DNA from: DYQY01 sp964643725
Lineage (GTDB): Bacteria > Margulisbacteria > Riflemargulisbacteria > GWF2-35-9 > DYQY01
Length of the DNA: 8,082 nucleotides
Assembly: GCA_964643725.1 (NCBI GenBank)
Contig: CAZXTL010000045.1
Coordinates: 1 to 8,082, forward strand
Reading direction: 5' to 3'
Part shown: positions 1-6,633 of the stretch, piece by piece
How the letters are laid out: each line of letters starts with the position of its first letter
Position numbering within the stretch: position 1 is the stretch's first letter
Program-made: the position numbers and the translations under genes
The notes under the pieces: model-generated
What the model was told of the DNA's origin: nothing
Databases searched by the model: none
The model's input: only the letters and a program-made list of their open reading frames with translations

Positions 1-112
1 TATATAACCCCGCTAATTGCACAACCCTTATTGTTGCTATATCAAAATATAATCATCACAAACAAGTTATAGTTGCTAAAAAATATTCTATTTACAGTTT
101 AAAAATTAAATT

Positions 113-143
113 TAAAAAAACGGGGTAACCCGCTTCGGGTTAC
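113..143 (-). terminator. Rho-independent terminator, leftward
   Basis: An 8-bp perfect stem (125-132 paired with 136-143, GTAACCCG/CGGGTTAC) closes a 3-nt loop. Read on the minus strand it is followed by CCCG and then a run of seven T (complement of 114-120). Read on the plus strand no T run follows. It would therefore stop leftward transcripts that pass the hairpin at 416-460, such as those of the helicase operon. Confidence 0.6.
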
Positions 144-415
144 ATATATCAATCTACTTCAATCCCATAATCAATCCATAATCTATAATCTACTCAAATC
201 TATGCACATAACTTTAGTTGCTAAATAAAAAATGAAACAAGCATAGGGATTGAGATAGACCAGTCTATATGGTGATATATACCAGCAAACATGACATAAA
301 TAAAAGCATATGGGAATTATTAAGATTTCACTCTTCTTTTTTCTTTTTATTGTTTTAAAACCGATCAAGTATCATGACATAAGAAAAAATATTTATAAAA
401 CATTAAATCTCTTAT

Positions 416-460
416 AAAAAAACTTACGAGTGAGCGTTAGCGAACATCGTAAGTTTTTTT
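416..460. terminator. Bidirectional rho-independent terminator
   Basis: A 14-bp perfect stem pairs 416-429 with 447-460. Seven A at the left end face seven T at the right end, so both strands end in a U tract after the CTTACGA/TCGTAAG core. The loop is 17 nt. It is the likely end of the leftward helicase operon, whose last stop codon is at 711-713, and could also block rightward transcripts. Part of its loop and right arm (438-448, TAGCGAACATC) is repeated exactly at 693-703, just downstream of the helicase stop. Confidence 0.75.
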
Positions 461-502
461 AGTTCATTATTATTAATTAAAAATTTAATGAAAATTGATA
501 TA

Positions 503-557
503 TTGGGGACAAATTTACAGATTCTCTATATAAGGGATTCTGTAATTTTGTCCCCAA
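503..557. repeat. Long inverted repeat (twin hairpin 1)
   Basis: Positions 503-526 pair with 534-557. This gives a 24-position stem with only two mismatches (514/546 and 522/538), one G-T wobble (525/535), and a 7-nt loop TATATAA (527-533). No T run follows on either strand, so it is not an ordinary terminator. A second copy with the same stem length and the same loop lies at 590-644. The outer stem differs between the copies but stays paired in both. Confidence 0.85.
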
Positions 558-671
558 ATACTTGATATAACATTGTAAAATGATTGAAATTGGGGTAAAA
601 TTTACAGACTCTCTATATAAGGGATTCTGTAAATTCTACCCCAAAATATGATTGTTAGGTTACTGTAAATT
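512..671. repeat. Iteron-like 9-mer AATTTACAG, five copies
   Basis: AATTTACAG occurs at 512-520 and 599-607. Its reverse complement CTGTAAATT occurs at 627-635 and 663-671, and a one-mismatch copy (CTGTAATTT) at 540-548. Four copies are arms of the two hairpins. The fifth (663-671) lies outside them, which suggests the word itself may be a binding site and not just part of a stem. Such clusters are typical of phage origins or operators. The role here is inferred. Confidence 0.45.
590..644. repeat. Long inverted repeat (twin hairpin 2)
   Basis: Positions 590-613 pair with 621-644, again 24 positions, with mismatches at 598/636 and 609/625, a wobble at 612/622, and the same 7-nt loop TATATAA (614-620). 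Compared with hairpin 1, the pairs A509-T551 and C510-G550 become T596-A638 and A597-T637. These are changes on both sides that keep the stem. The hairpin centres are 87 bp apart. The function is unknown: it could be a structured RNA, a cruciform origin element, or a binding site for a dimeric protein. Confidence 0.85.
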
Positions 672-710
672 ATCGGGTATCGTTGAAGGGAATAGCGAAC
701 ATCTGTTCTA

Positions 711-2165
711 CTAAACTTTATTGATAATCCAATAAGTTACATCCCTATTATCTCCTCTACCCTTTTCTTTTTTACTCGTAATATAGTAGTGTAACTCATC
801 TTCCTCTAAAATAGAATTAATCGAATGTAATCCCCTGTTTCTTACGTCCCTTGTTTTTTGTGGACTAAACAAATTATTGAAAAAATCATTTCTAAACAAC
901 TCTAATTCACCATTTTTATACAATTTTCTATTGGTATATTTTTCTAATACATCCTCTAATTTGATAGATTCAAAATAACTTTCTGCTATATGCGTCCTAT
1001 CCTTTAGGGTGTTGTCAATAAGCGATGAATAAGATTGACTATTATAATTAAACATCTGCTCTAACACATTCAAAAAATATATATAATAGTATAATTTAGC
1101 TTGATTAACAGTTCCATCGTTGTGAATTATAGTGTCAAACTGTTTTCTTGAATACTTATTTAAAAACTCATTTATTCCTAAATCATTTAGCTCTCTAACA
1201 TAGTTAAGGTTGTTTCTAATCCTCTTTATTGAAGATAGCAATTCACCTCTATTGCGATTTTTTATATAAACAGTAATGGTATCATTTGGATTATTGAAAT
1301 CTATTCGTTTTCTACCGAGGCATTGAATAATGTCTGTGGGATCAAGCATATCTATAATGATGTGTTTTAGCTGCGGGGATTTTAAATTGACACCATTATC
1401 TAATACTTTAGTAGCAAATAGAAAATGGTCATCGAATCTACTTTCTGTTTCTATTTTTTCTATGGTTGTTCTACTTGATTTTTTAGCGAACACAGTATTA
1501 TTTTCAGAACATATAAATTTAGAGGTGTCTTTGAACATATTATGGAAGTCGTAAGCATCCATAGCGTTACCAAAGTAAATTGCTTGTTCTGTATGTGGAA
1601 TTGACCGCAATATATTTTCTACTGTTTCCATTTTGGAATAATAGTATATATTAGATATGTGTTTATAGTTTTTAGGTATATCATATTTATATTCAAACAC
1701 GCTGTGGTAATTCAATAATGCTTCTGGTGTCGCAGTTAGAAATAAATAAATCTTATTCTCATCTGGATGGATAAGATTATTTAGCAACAAGTCAGTATTC
1801 CTGTTGAAACTTGAATCATTCAATAGGTAATGACATTCATCGAATACGACATAATAGAATGGATCAAAGATTGGCTTCAGTTGATTGCCATATAAAATAG
1901 AAGATTCAATAGATTGATAATTTTTTACAGATATACCATCTTCTTTAGAACCTAGTTCCTCTATGTTTTGTCTTTTAAGTATATTTCTGTTGGTCAATAG
2001 CAACATTTGTTTATCATTTCTTATCGCATAGTCCTTTAAGATATTTTTTATAAATTGAGACTTCCCCGTCCCTGTTTGACTACATATTAAGATTCTATCT
2101 TGTGGTTTCCATTTAGCAATTTCTTCTTGGGTTATAATATCCGAGATATAGTTTACATGACGCAA
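711..2165 (-). CDS. SF2 DEAD/DEAH-type helicase, phage-type
   Basis: A probable ATP-driven nucleic-acid helicase of superfamily 2, likely acting in phage replication. With 484 residues counted from the TTG at 2165, the Walker A motif TGTGKS is at about 31-36, the Walker B/motif II DECH at 109-112, motif III LTATP at 143-147, a motif V-like ATKVLDNGVNL at 251-261, and motif VI QCLGRKR with its arginine fingers at 281-287. These give both RecA-like lobes. Residues from about 310 to the end are a separate alpha-helical, charged region I do not recognise. I chose the TTG at 2163-2165 because AAGGGGG (2171-2177, minus strand) lies 5 nt upstream. A TTG at 2189 would give 492 residues but overlaps the upstream gene and has no comparable site. 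The start follows the upstream stop codon (2167-2169) by one base, so translation is probably coupled. Helicase family: confident. Exact role (replication, origin melting or RNA remodelling): unknown. Confidence 0.88.
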   Translation of the reverse strand: MRHVNYISDIITQEEIAKWKPQDRILICSQTGTGKSQFIKNILKDYAIRNDKQMLLLTNRNILKRQNIEELGSKEDGISVKNYQSIESSILYGNQLKPIFDPFYYVVFDECHYLLNDSSFNRNTDLLLNNLIHPDENKIYLFLTATPEALLNYHSVFEYKYDIPKNYKHISNIYYYSKMETVENILRSIPHTEQAIYFGNAMDAYDFHNMFKDTSKFICSENNTVFAKKSSRTTIEKIETESRFDDHFLFATKVLDNGVNLKSPQLKHIIIDMLDPTDIIQCLGRKRIDFNNPNDTITVYIKNRNRGELLSSIKRIRNNLNYVRELNDLGINEFLNKYSRKQFDTIIHNDGTVNQAKLYYYIYFLNVLEQMFNYNSQSYSSLIDNTLKDRTHIAESYFESIKLEDVLEKYTNRKLYKNGELELFRNDFFNNLFSPQKTRDVRNRGLHSINSILEEDELHYYITSKKEKGRGDNRDVTYWIINKV

Positions 2166-2166
2166 G

Positions 2167-2640
2167 TTATCCCCCTTGTTGTTTAGCAAGCATAACCTTT
2201 GTTTTTAGTTCCCTATTCTCTTGCATCAATCTATTAATTTCCATTTTGAGAGATTCTGATTCTTTTTCTTTTACCGCTTTATTTTCTAGTTCTATTTGCA
2301 TTTGTTTGGCAATCGCATCCCTTTCATCTACCACTCGATAGAACGTTTCTTCCCACTTTGCTAATATGGAATCCCATTGTTCTGGAGTGTAATCGAATCG
2401 TCCACTAATGAAGTCGGTGGTGTTGTATAGGTGCAAATAATCTGTTGCTATGAAATCATTGAATATTCCAATTTCCTCACCTAATTTATATGTTTTAATG
2501 CTGCCTGTCTCTTTATTCCATAGTAAAGAAATATATCTACCTTGCTCGTTAATATATCTTTCCCAACCAGGATTCTCTATAAAGAACTTAGCTGATTCTT
2601 TGACGAAACTTAAAATATTATTGTCTATGGTTGTTGTCAT
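2167..2640 (-). CDS. Hypothetical protein with C-terminal coiled coil
   Basis: I do not recognise this 157-residue protein. The first 85 or so residues look globular, with aromatic and mixed hydrophobic content (GWERYINEQGRYISLLWN at about 25-42). From about 95 to 150 it is a highly charged, heptad-rich helix (ENKAVKEKESESLKMEINR), so it probably forms a coiled coil and oligomerises. No membrane segment or catalytic motif is visible. The start is an ATG at 2638-2640, with AAGGGAG (2646-2652, minus strand) 5 nt upstream. It is the first gene of the leftward operon, directly under a strong promoter, and its stop is one base before the helicase start. It may be a helicase partner or loader, but that rests on position alone. 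Confidence 0.75.
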   Translation of the reverse strand: MTTTIDNNILSFVKESAKFFIENPGWERYINEQGRYISLLWNKETGSIKTYKLGEEIGIFNDFIATDYLHLYNTTDFISGRFDYTPEQWDSILAKWEETFYRVVDERDAIAKQMQIELENKAVKEKESESLKMEINRLMQENRELKTKVMLAKQQGG

Positions 2641-2662
2641 CTTTGCTCCCTTCTTTTTTGAT

Positions 2663-2696
2663 TAGCACAAATAATTATGCTATCTCTATTATAGCA
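2663..2696. promoter_or_regulatory. TAGCA/TGCTA half-sites at leftward promoter (operator-like)
   Basis: Three half-sites alternate in orientation: TAGCA at 2663-2667, TGCTA at 2678-2682, and TAGCA at 2692-2696. The middle one forms an inverted repeat with each neighbour (spacers of 10 and 9 bp). They cover the -10 box and the predicted start point of the leftward promoter, which is where a repressor would act. A+T-rich DNA gives short palindromes by chance, so this is tentative. Confidence 0.35.
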
Positions 2697-2715
2697 CATA
2701 AAATTGTGATGTCAA
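2688..2715 (-). promoter_or_regulatory. Sigma-A-type promoter, leftward operon
   Basis: On the minus strand a perfect -35 box TTGACA (complement of 2710-2715) is followed after 16 bp by a perfect -10 box TATAAT (complement of 2688-2693). TGC precedes the -10 box, giving an extended -10 (TGn). Transcription should begin near 2681, about 40 bp before the ATG of the 157-residue protein. This is a strong, host-readable early promoter. Confidence 0.85.
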
Positions 2716-2745
2716 TATGGAAATGCAAACATCTTTTATAACCCC

Positions 2746-2774
2746 TTGACAAAATAATAAATGTCGTGTATAAT
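2746..2774 (+). promoter_or_regulatory. Sigma-A-type promoter, RNA polymerase operon
   Basis: TTGACA at 2746-2751 and TATAAT at 2769-2774 are separated by the ideal 17 bp. Transcription should begin near 2781, about 32 bp before the ATG at 2813. Its -35 box lies only about 30 bp from the -35 box of the opposing leftward promoter, so one regulator could control both. As a consensus promoter it should be read by host RNA polymerase, which makes the downstream phage polymerase an early gene. Confidence 0.9.
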
Positions 2775-2782
2775 ATAATTGT

Positions 2783-2800
2783 TCAGAATTATCATTCTGA
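2783..2800 (+). promoter_or_regulatory. Palindrome at start of polymerase operon transcript
   Basis: TCAGAAT (2783-2789) and ATTCTGA (2794-2800) form a perfect 7-bp inverted repeat around TATC. It sits at the predicted transcription start and ends 2 nt before the AAGGAG site at 2803-2808. It could be an operator for a repressor, or a 5' hairpin in the mRNA that affects stability or access to the ribosome binding site. The palindrome is certain. Its role is inferred. Confidence 0.55.
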
Positions 2801-2812
2801 CTAAGGAGTTTT

Positions 2813-3055
2813 ATGAAAAAAATAAGAGAAGAGGAATGCCATGTTCCAGTTAAAAAATACGAGGATATGACCATTAGCGAATGTTTACTGCTCACAGGGA
2901 TTATAGATTTGATTCAGTCATGGAATGAGGAATCTGCTGTTGACGAAGATGGATTGAATGATGAATTATTTGAGAATGAAAGACAAATTTTTATCAATCA
3001 CATCGCAGATTTGCGAGACATATTAGAATCAGTATCAACCTTTTATAATCTATGA
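2813..3055 (+). CDS. Small acidic hypothetical protein
   Basis: An 80-residue protein I do not recognise. It begins with a charged segment (MKKIREEECHVPVKKYEDM), has a hydrophobic stretch at about 23-38 (ISECLLLTGIIDLIQSW), then an acidic middle and an amphipathic C-terminal helix. It is probably a small helical cytoplasmic protein. It has no zinc, helix-turn-helix or membrane signature that I can see. The ATG follows AAGGAG (2803-2808) by 4 nt. It is the first gene of the polymerase operon and sits right behind a strong promoter, the position often used by early host-takeover or regulatory proteins. That reading is inference. Its stop overlaps the ATG of the next small open frame. Confidence 0.75.
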   Translation: MKKIREEECHVPVKKYEDMTISECLLLTGIIDLIQSWNEESAVDEDGLNDELFENERQIFINHIADLRDILESVSTFYNL

Positions 3056-3129
3056 TGGCAACAATCTGGATAATCTATTTTATATTTGTGTGCATAATCT
3101 TAGCAAAATACAAAGGTTCTGCACACTAA
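3052..3129 (+). CDS. Possible 25-residue membrane peptide
   Basis: An open frame of 25 codons starts at an ATG that overlaps the previous stop in a 4-nt ATGA junction. It encodes MMATIWIIYFIFVCIILA followed by KYKGSAH. That is one continuous hydrophobic segment of about 15 residues and a short basic tail, as in single-span membrane microproteins. Its stop at 3127-3129 is just before the AAAGGA site (3136-3141) of the polymerase gene, so it neatly fills the gap between two real genes. There is no Shine-Dalgarno site of its own, so it would depend on translational coupling. It may be a real microprotein or only a leader that carries ribosomes to the polymerase gene. A chance frame remains possible. 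Confidence 0.45.
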   Translation: MMATIWIIYFIFVCIILAKYKGSAH

Positions 3130-3151
3130 CGTTTCAAAGGACGAATTAAAT

Positions 3152-5878
3152 TTGAAAATTCAACAATTTTATATTTTTAAAATAAATTCTTCAAGATTGC
3201 ATAAATCTAATTATAACATAGATTTAACCGTAAAGCAAGCAAGGAAAAATGGTGAATTAGTATCTATCGGACAAAATCAAGCAATCCTATCTTTATTCAA
3301 ATTGTTGGGTAAAAATTATAATCAATATTCGCTTGACGCACTATTTGAAGAAAAAAGAAAAATAAAGAACAGAAGAAGTAATGCGGATAACATTTCTAAA
3401 CTATTAGAAATTGAAAAGACAATAGATAATACCCTATTCATCCCGCAGATTATATCGTTGGTAGTGGACAAGAAATCTCATTATAAGAACATTGTAGAAA
3501 AACATTTTGTAGTTAATGGGAGAGAATACGTAAGAATGGCTTGTGGAGCTGGACACGCTAGGAATAATAAAGTTATATTCATTCAAAAAGAATATGAAAA
3601 GCAACTAAAGACAATCTTGAATAATGGTAGAAAAGATATTCCTATTATTCTAAGCAAATTTAATGCTTATTTTGCTTTAGCATTTTCTAGTATTCTTCCA
3701 GTTAGCAACGTAAAGTTCTGTGTCATACCAGATTATGAAACCACCAGAGAAGAAATAGTGGACTTCGTTGATGACCATGAAATGGTTGTTGAAAAGAAAT
3801 TGGATTTGTCTTTCAATCTGTTTGATGGTCAAGGAATTATATCGCCTAGACAAGCGGAAAAGTGGGCAAAAGAAATAGGTATCGATGACTATATCCCATC
3901 TACATTCATAATTAGAAACATATTCCTTAAGGGAATGGTTTGTGTAATGGATTTTCACTCATTCGCTCAACAAAACCAAACGTTTCTTATGAAAGACGTT
4001 TGGGGGAATGATGTCGACATTAGAACGGTAGACTTGATTCTGACTGCATCTCAATTTAAGATGTGGAATGCTTACGATAGTTTGAAAGATTATAATAATA
4101 ATTTGGTAAAAAATCATATGACGTGGGGAATCAGTAGGTTTGCACCTAACGTTGAAAATGAGTTTAGTTTTTCTAATTATCAATTTTTACAATCTTTAAA
4201 CATTCATGACGAAGATGTCATCCATAAACTGTGTGATAAAACACTTGAATATTTTGATGGGGTCGTGAATAAAGACATAAATAAGACTTTAATTTACTTG
4301 TTGGGTAAGGTTTTGAATGAGTACGATGAAAACATCCTAGATAAGGTCAATGATAACGTAGCTAAAGCATTGATACTGAACAATGATCTTATAGATGACC
4401 CATTTATTAAATCACATTTGATTCATAGTTTGAATAGAAAAATAAAAGATGCTTACATTGGCAACCTCATATTTGATGGAAACTATCAAACAATGATTTC
4501 TGACCCATATGCTTTTATGCAATATGCTTTGGGATTGCCCATAACGGGATTGCTTGGGGACAAAGAACATTACAGTAGGTTTTGGGTGGATAAAAATGTA
4601 AAAGAAGTGGTTGCTATGCGTGCTCCTTTAACTTGGAGAAGCGAAGCTAATAAATTGCACGTTGTTAATAATGACAACATCAATAATTGGTATCAATATC
4701 TAAAAAGTGGAATTGTTTATAACATCTATGGTATAGATACCATGCTTGAAGCAGATTCAGATTTTGATGGAGATTTGTCGTTTACTACAAATGCTCCAGA
4801 AATAGTTAATAACACATATGGCGGCAATCCTATCACATATGAAAAGAAAAAAGGTAACAAGCAATGCGTGCTAGAATCTGATTTAGCACATATTGATTCT
4901 TATTCGTTCGATACCAGGATAGGCTATATTACAAACAACTCTACTACCCTTTATGCTATGTTACCAATGTTCGAGAAAGACAGTAAAGAATATGATGAAA
5001 TTATAAATAGATTGAAATATTGCAGGTTTTTACAAGGAACAGAAATAGATAAAACTAAAAACTTGACCAACACCGAGTTTCCCAAACATTGGACGACTTA
5101 CACGAGCATAAAAGATGATATGATGTCATCAGAGAAAGATTTAGCACAATTTAATAATTCTGTGCTAATAGATAAACGTCCCTATTTTTTTAGATACCTG
5201 TATTCTTATCTCAATAAAAAATATCTAAAACATTTAAAAAACTATACTAATTATTGTATTTCTTATTTTGGATTTGACATAAAAGTTCTGGTTGAAAAAT
5301 ACAAGGGTGGTGAGGTTTTATCCGACAAAGAGAAAGAAGTTATTAATAATTACTATAAATATAATCCATTGTTGGAAACTGATTGTCTGATGAACAATAT
5401 CTGTAGATATATGGAAAGAAGTATAAAAGAGATAAAGAAAAGAACCAAGCGCGATATTGTTAAAGAGAAGATACAGTTACTAAAAAATGCTGAAATTGAA
5501 TTAGATAAAGAAAAACTTAAAAAATTATATGATTTATATAAAAAGTATAAGCGGGAAAAGAGAAACTTTATCAATATCAAAGACTCTGACGGGGAAGAGG
5601 TCTATAAAACCATAGAACAGTATAATAAGGTTGTGTTACAAGAGTCTTATGAGATTAGCTCTGATGTTTGTGAATTAGCGAATTTAGCGGTAACCTTATG
5701 TTACGATATGTATCCAAGCGACTCTAAAACATTTGCTTGGAATATATTTGGTGATGGTATTATAAAAAACATAGTGTTTAATAACAAATCCAATAAAGCA
5801 ATTGTTCCATTTTTAGAAAAAGGTGGCAATATACAATATCTCGGCTCTACTTACCAACTAAAAGAGATAGCTATATGA
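3152..5878 (+). CDS. Single-chain two-barrel RNA polymerase (YonO/QDE-1-like)
   Basis: A 908-residue polymerase of the double-psi beta-barrel superfamily, which includes eukaryotic RNA-dependent RNA polymerases (QDE-1), phage SPbeta YonO and, more remotely, beta/beta' of cellular RNA polymerase. The decisive motif is the metal-binding ADSDFDGD at 534-541, with Asp537, Asp539 and Asp541 as the expected magnesium ligands. It is preceded by MRAPLTWRSE (489-498), which matches the RNP/NRxP segment before the catalytic loop in this superfamily. The first barrel (beta-like) is visible as FDGQGIIS (224-231) and PSTFIIRNIFLKGMV (249-263). Lys260 is the expected conserved barrel lysine. WGISRF...YQFLQSL (325-349) and CRFLQGTEIDKTKN (624-637) fit the linker and the post-catalytic IDxxK segment. 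Residues 750-805 are lysine/glutamate-rich helix. The length is close to that of YonO as I recall it. The start is TTG at 3152 with AAAGGA 10 nt upstream. In YonO this fold is a DNA-dependent enzyme that transcribes late phage genes, so that is the likely role. RNA-templated activity cannot be excluded from sequence. Confidence 0.9.
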   Translation: MKIQQFYIFKINSSRLHKSNYNIDLTVKQARKNGELVSIGQNQAILSLFKLLGKNYNQYSLDALFEEKRKIKNRRSNADNISKLLEIEKTIDNTLFIPQIISLVVDKKSHYKNIVEKHFVVNGREYVRMACGAGHARNNKVIFIQKEYEKQLKTILNNGRKDIPIILSKFNAYFALAFSSILPVSNVKFCVIPDYETTREEIVDFVDDHEMVVEKKLDLSFNLFDGQGIISPRQAEKWAKEIGIDDYIPSTFIIRNIFLKGMVCVMDFHSFAQQNQTFLMKDVWGNDVDIRTVDLILTASQFKMWNAYDSLKDYNNNLVKNHMTWGISRFAPNVENEFSFSNYQFLQSLNIHDEDVIHKLCDKTLEYFDGVVNKDINKTLIYLLGKVLNEYDENILDKVNDNVAKALILNNDLIDDPFIKSHLIHSLNRKIKDAYIGNLIFDGNYQTMISDPYAFMQYALGLPITGLLGDKEHYSRFWVDKNVKEVVAMRAPLTWRSEANKLHVVNNDNINNWYQYLKSGIVYNIYGIDTMLEADSDFDGDLSFTTNAPEIVNNTYGGNPITYEKKKGNKQCVLESDLAHIDSYSFDTRIGYITNNSTTLYAMLPMFEKDSKEYDEIINRLKYCRFLQGTEIDKTKNLTNTEFPKHWTTYTSIKDDMMSSEKDLAQFNNSVLIDKRPYFFRYLYSYLNKKYLKHLKNYTNYCISYFGFDIKVLVEKYKGGEVLSDKEKEVINNYYKYNPLLETDCLMNNICRYMERSIKEIKKRTKRDIVKEKIQLLKNAEIELDKEKLKKLYDLYKKYKREKRNFINIKDSDGEEVYKTIEQYNKVVLQESYEISSDVCELANLAVTLCYDMYPSDSKTFAWNIFGDGIIKNIVFNNKSNKAIVPFLEKGGNIQYLGSTYQLKEIAI

Positions 5879-6633
5879 TATTCAATGAATTAGAATTTGC
5901 TACAAACTTATTGAAAACTGGATTTAGTAGGGATAAGTCGATTTCTGATCTGTTTATTCTTGCTAAATATTATAGACATTTGGGTATGAGCAAGAAAGAT
6001 GTAGAAAAAGAGCTGCTAGGATTTTGTCGCAGATTCAATCCAGAGTTCAATATGGTTACCGATGGTTGGAGGATTGATAATGCGGTCAACAATAGTCAAA
6101 AATACAAACTCAGATTGCCAATTGATATTGCGATTACTCAAAACGAGCTCAATATAATTGAGCAAGTGGACAATTATAAATATCAAAAGATATTGTTTGT
6201 CATGTTGGTTTGTTCAAAAAATGAAAAATATAACGGAACAAAGATAAAACCTAAAAAGAATAAATCAATAGATTTTTTTGTAAATAGTTCTTTTATTGAT
6301 GTGCTTAAAATTGCAAAAGTCAATATCAATAAAGATGAGCGCAACATTATCTTGCATGAATTGAATGTTTTAAGATTAGTAGAAGCAACATACTATGGTT
6401 CTTTTAAAATAAAATATGTAGATGAAAGTTCAAAAATGGTTTTAACGATACAGTCCAATGGGGATATGATAGAGGAGTATAAGAAAATGAAAAAAAGAGT
6501 TAAATATTGTATAGATTGCAATAAGCCATTTGAACCAAATTCTAATAGACAAGAAAGATGTGAAGATTGCGCTAAAAAAAGAGAAAAAGAAAAAACAAGA
6601 GAATATGTTAGAAATTACAGAAATAAGCAATAA
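5875..6633 (+). CDS. Zinc-ribbon protein coupled to the RNA polymerase
   Basis: A 252-residue protein whose ATG overlaps the polymerase stop codon (ATGA at 5875-5878), so the two are probably made in fixed ratio. The N-terminal part (about 1-75, including LAKYYRHLGMSKKDVEKELL and then a tryptophan-containing segment) is helical and resembles the small helical domains found next to phage primases. That resemblance is weak. The middle (about 85-190) looks like a winged-helix-type fold (NEKYNGTKIKP, then SFIDVLKIAKVNINKDERN), again only by general character. The C-terminus has four cysteines in a C-x2-C-x13-C-x2-C pattern (Cys212, Cys215, Cys229, Cys232), followed by a very basic tail. It is a clear candidate zinc ribbon that would bind DNA or RNA. 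It may be a promoter-recognition or elongation partner of the polymerase. The alternative is an unrelated replication protein. Confidence 0.8.
   Translation: MIFNELEFATNLLKTGFSRDKSISDLFILAKYYRHLGMSKKDVEKELLGFCRRFNPEFNMVTDGWRIDNAVNNSQKYKLRLPIDIAITQNELNIIEQVDNYKYQKILFVMLVCSKNEKYNGTKIKPKKNKSIDFFVNSSFIDVLKIAKVNINKDERNIILHELNVLRLVEATYYGSFKIKYVDESSKMVLTIQSNGDMIEEYKKMKKRVKYCIDCNKPFEPNSNRQERCEDCAKKREKEKTREYVRNYRNKQ

Larger units (their letters stand above)
1..710. other. Non-coding, A+T-rich regulatory or origin-like region
   Basis: I see no convincing gene here. The only sizeable open frame (183-368, minus) would start with TTG, has no ribosome binding site and encodes an unremarkable hydrophobic string. 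The region instead holds a leftward terminator, a two-way terminator, two long inverted repeats and several short repeats. TAGTTGCTAAA occurs at 70-80 and 215-225, AATC-type words cluster at 150-205, and TAGCGAACATC occurs at 438-448 and 693-703. It lies downstream of the leftward helicase operon. The density of A+T, hairpins and short repeats beside a helicase gene would fit a replication origin, but this is inference. Confidence 0.6.

Noticed and set aside
243..290. Possible tRNA or small RNA around the ATAGAC/GTCTAT palindrome
   Set aside because: The palindrome has only a 2-nt loop. No cloverleaf, acceptor stem or T-loop consensus can be drawn nearby.
183..368. 61-residue hydrophobic open frame on the minus strand
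   Set aside because: It starts with TTG, has no ribosome binding site, and lies in repeat-rich A+T DNA beside a terminator. The composition looks like chance translation.
503..644. The twin inverted repeats as a CRISPR array or insertion-sequence ends
   Set aside because: There are only two units, each self-complementary, with no unique spacers, no transposase and no target duplication.
1330..1554. Plus-strand open frame inside the helicase gene
   Set aside because: It lies wholly within the firmly identified helicase, in antisense, with no ribosome binding site or recognisable domain.
5353..5580. Minus-strand hydrophobic open frames within the polymerase gene, also at 3677-3958 and 3959-4183
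   Set aside because: They are antisense shadows. Lysine-rich coding DNA reads as Phe/Leu/Ser-rich on the opposite strand.
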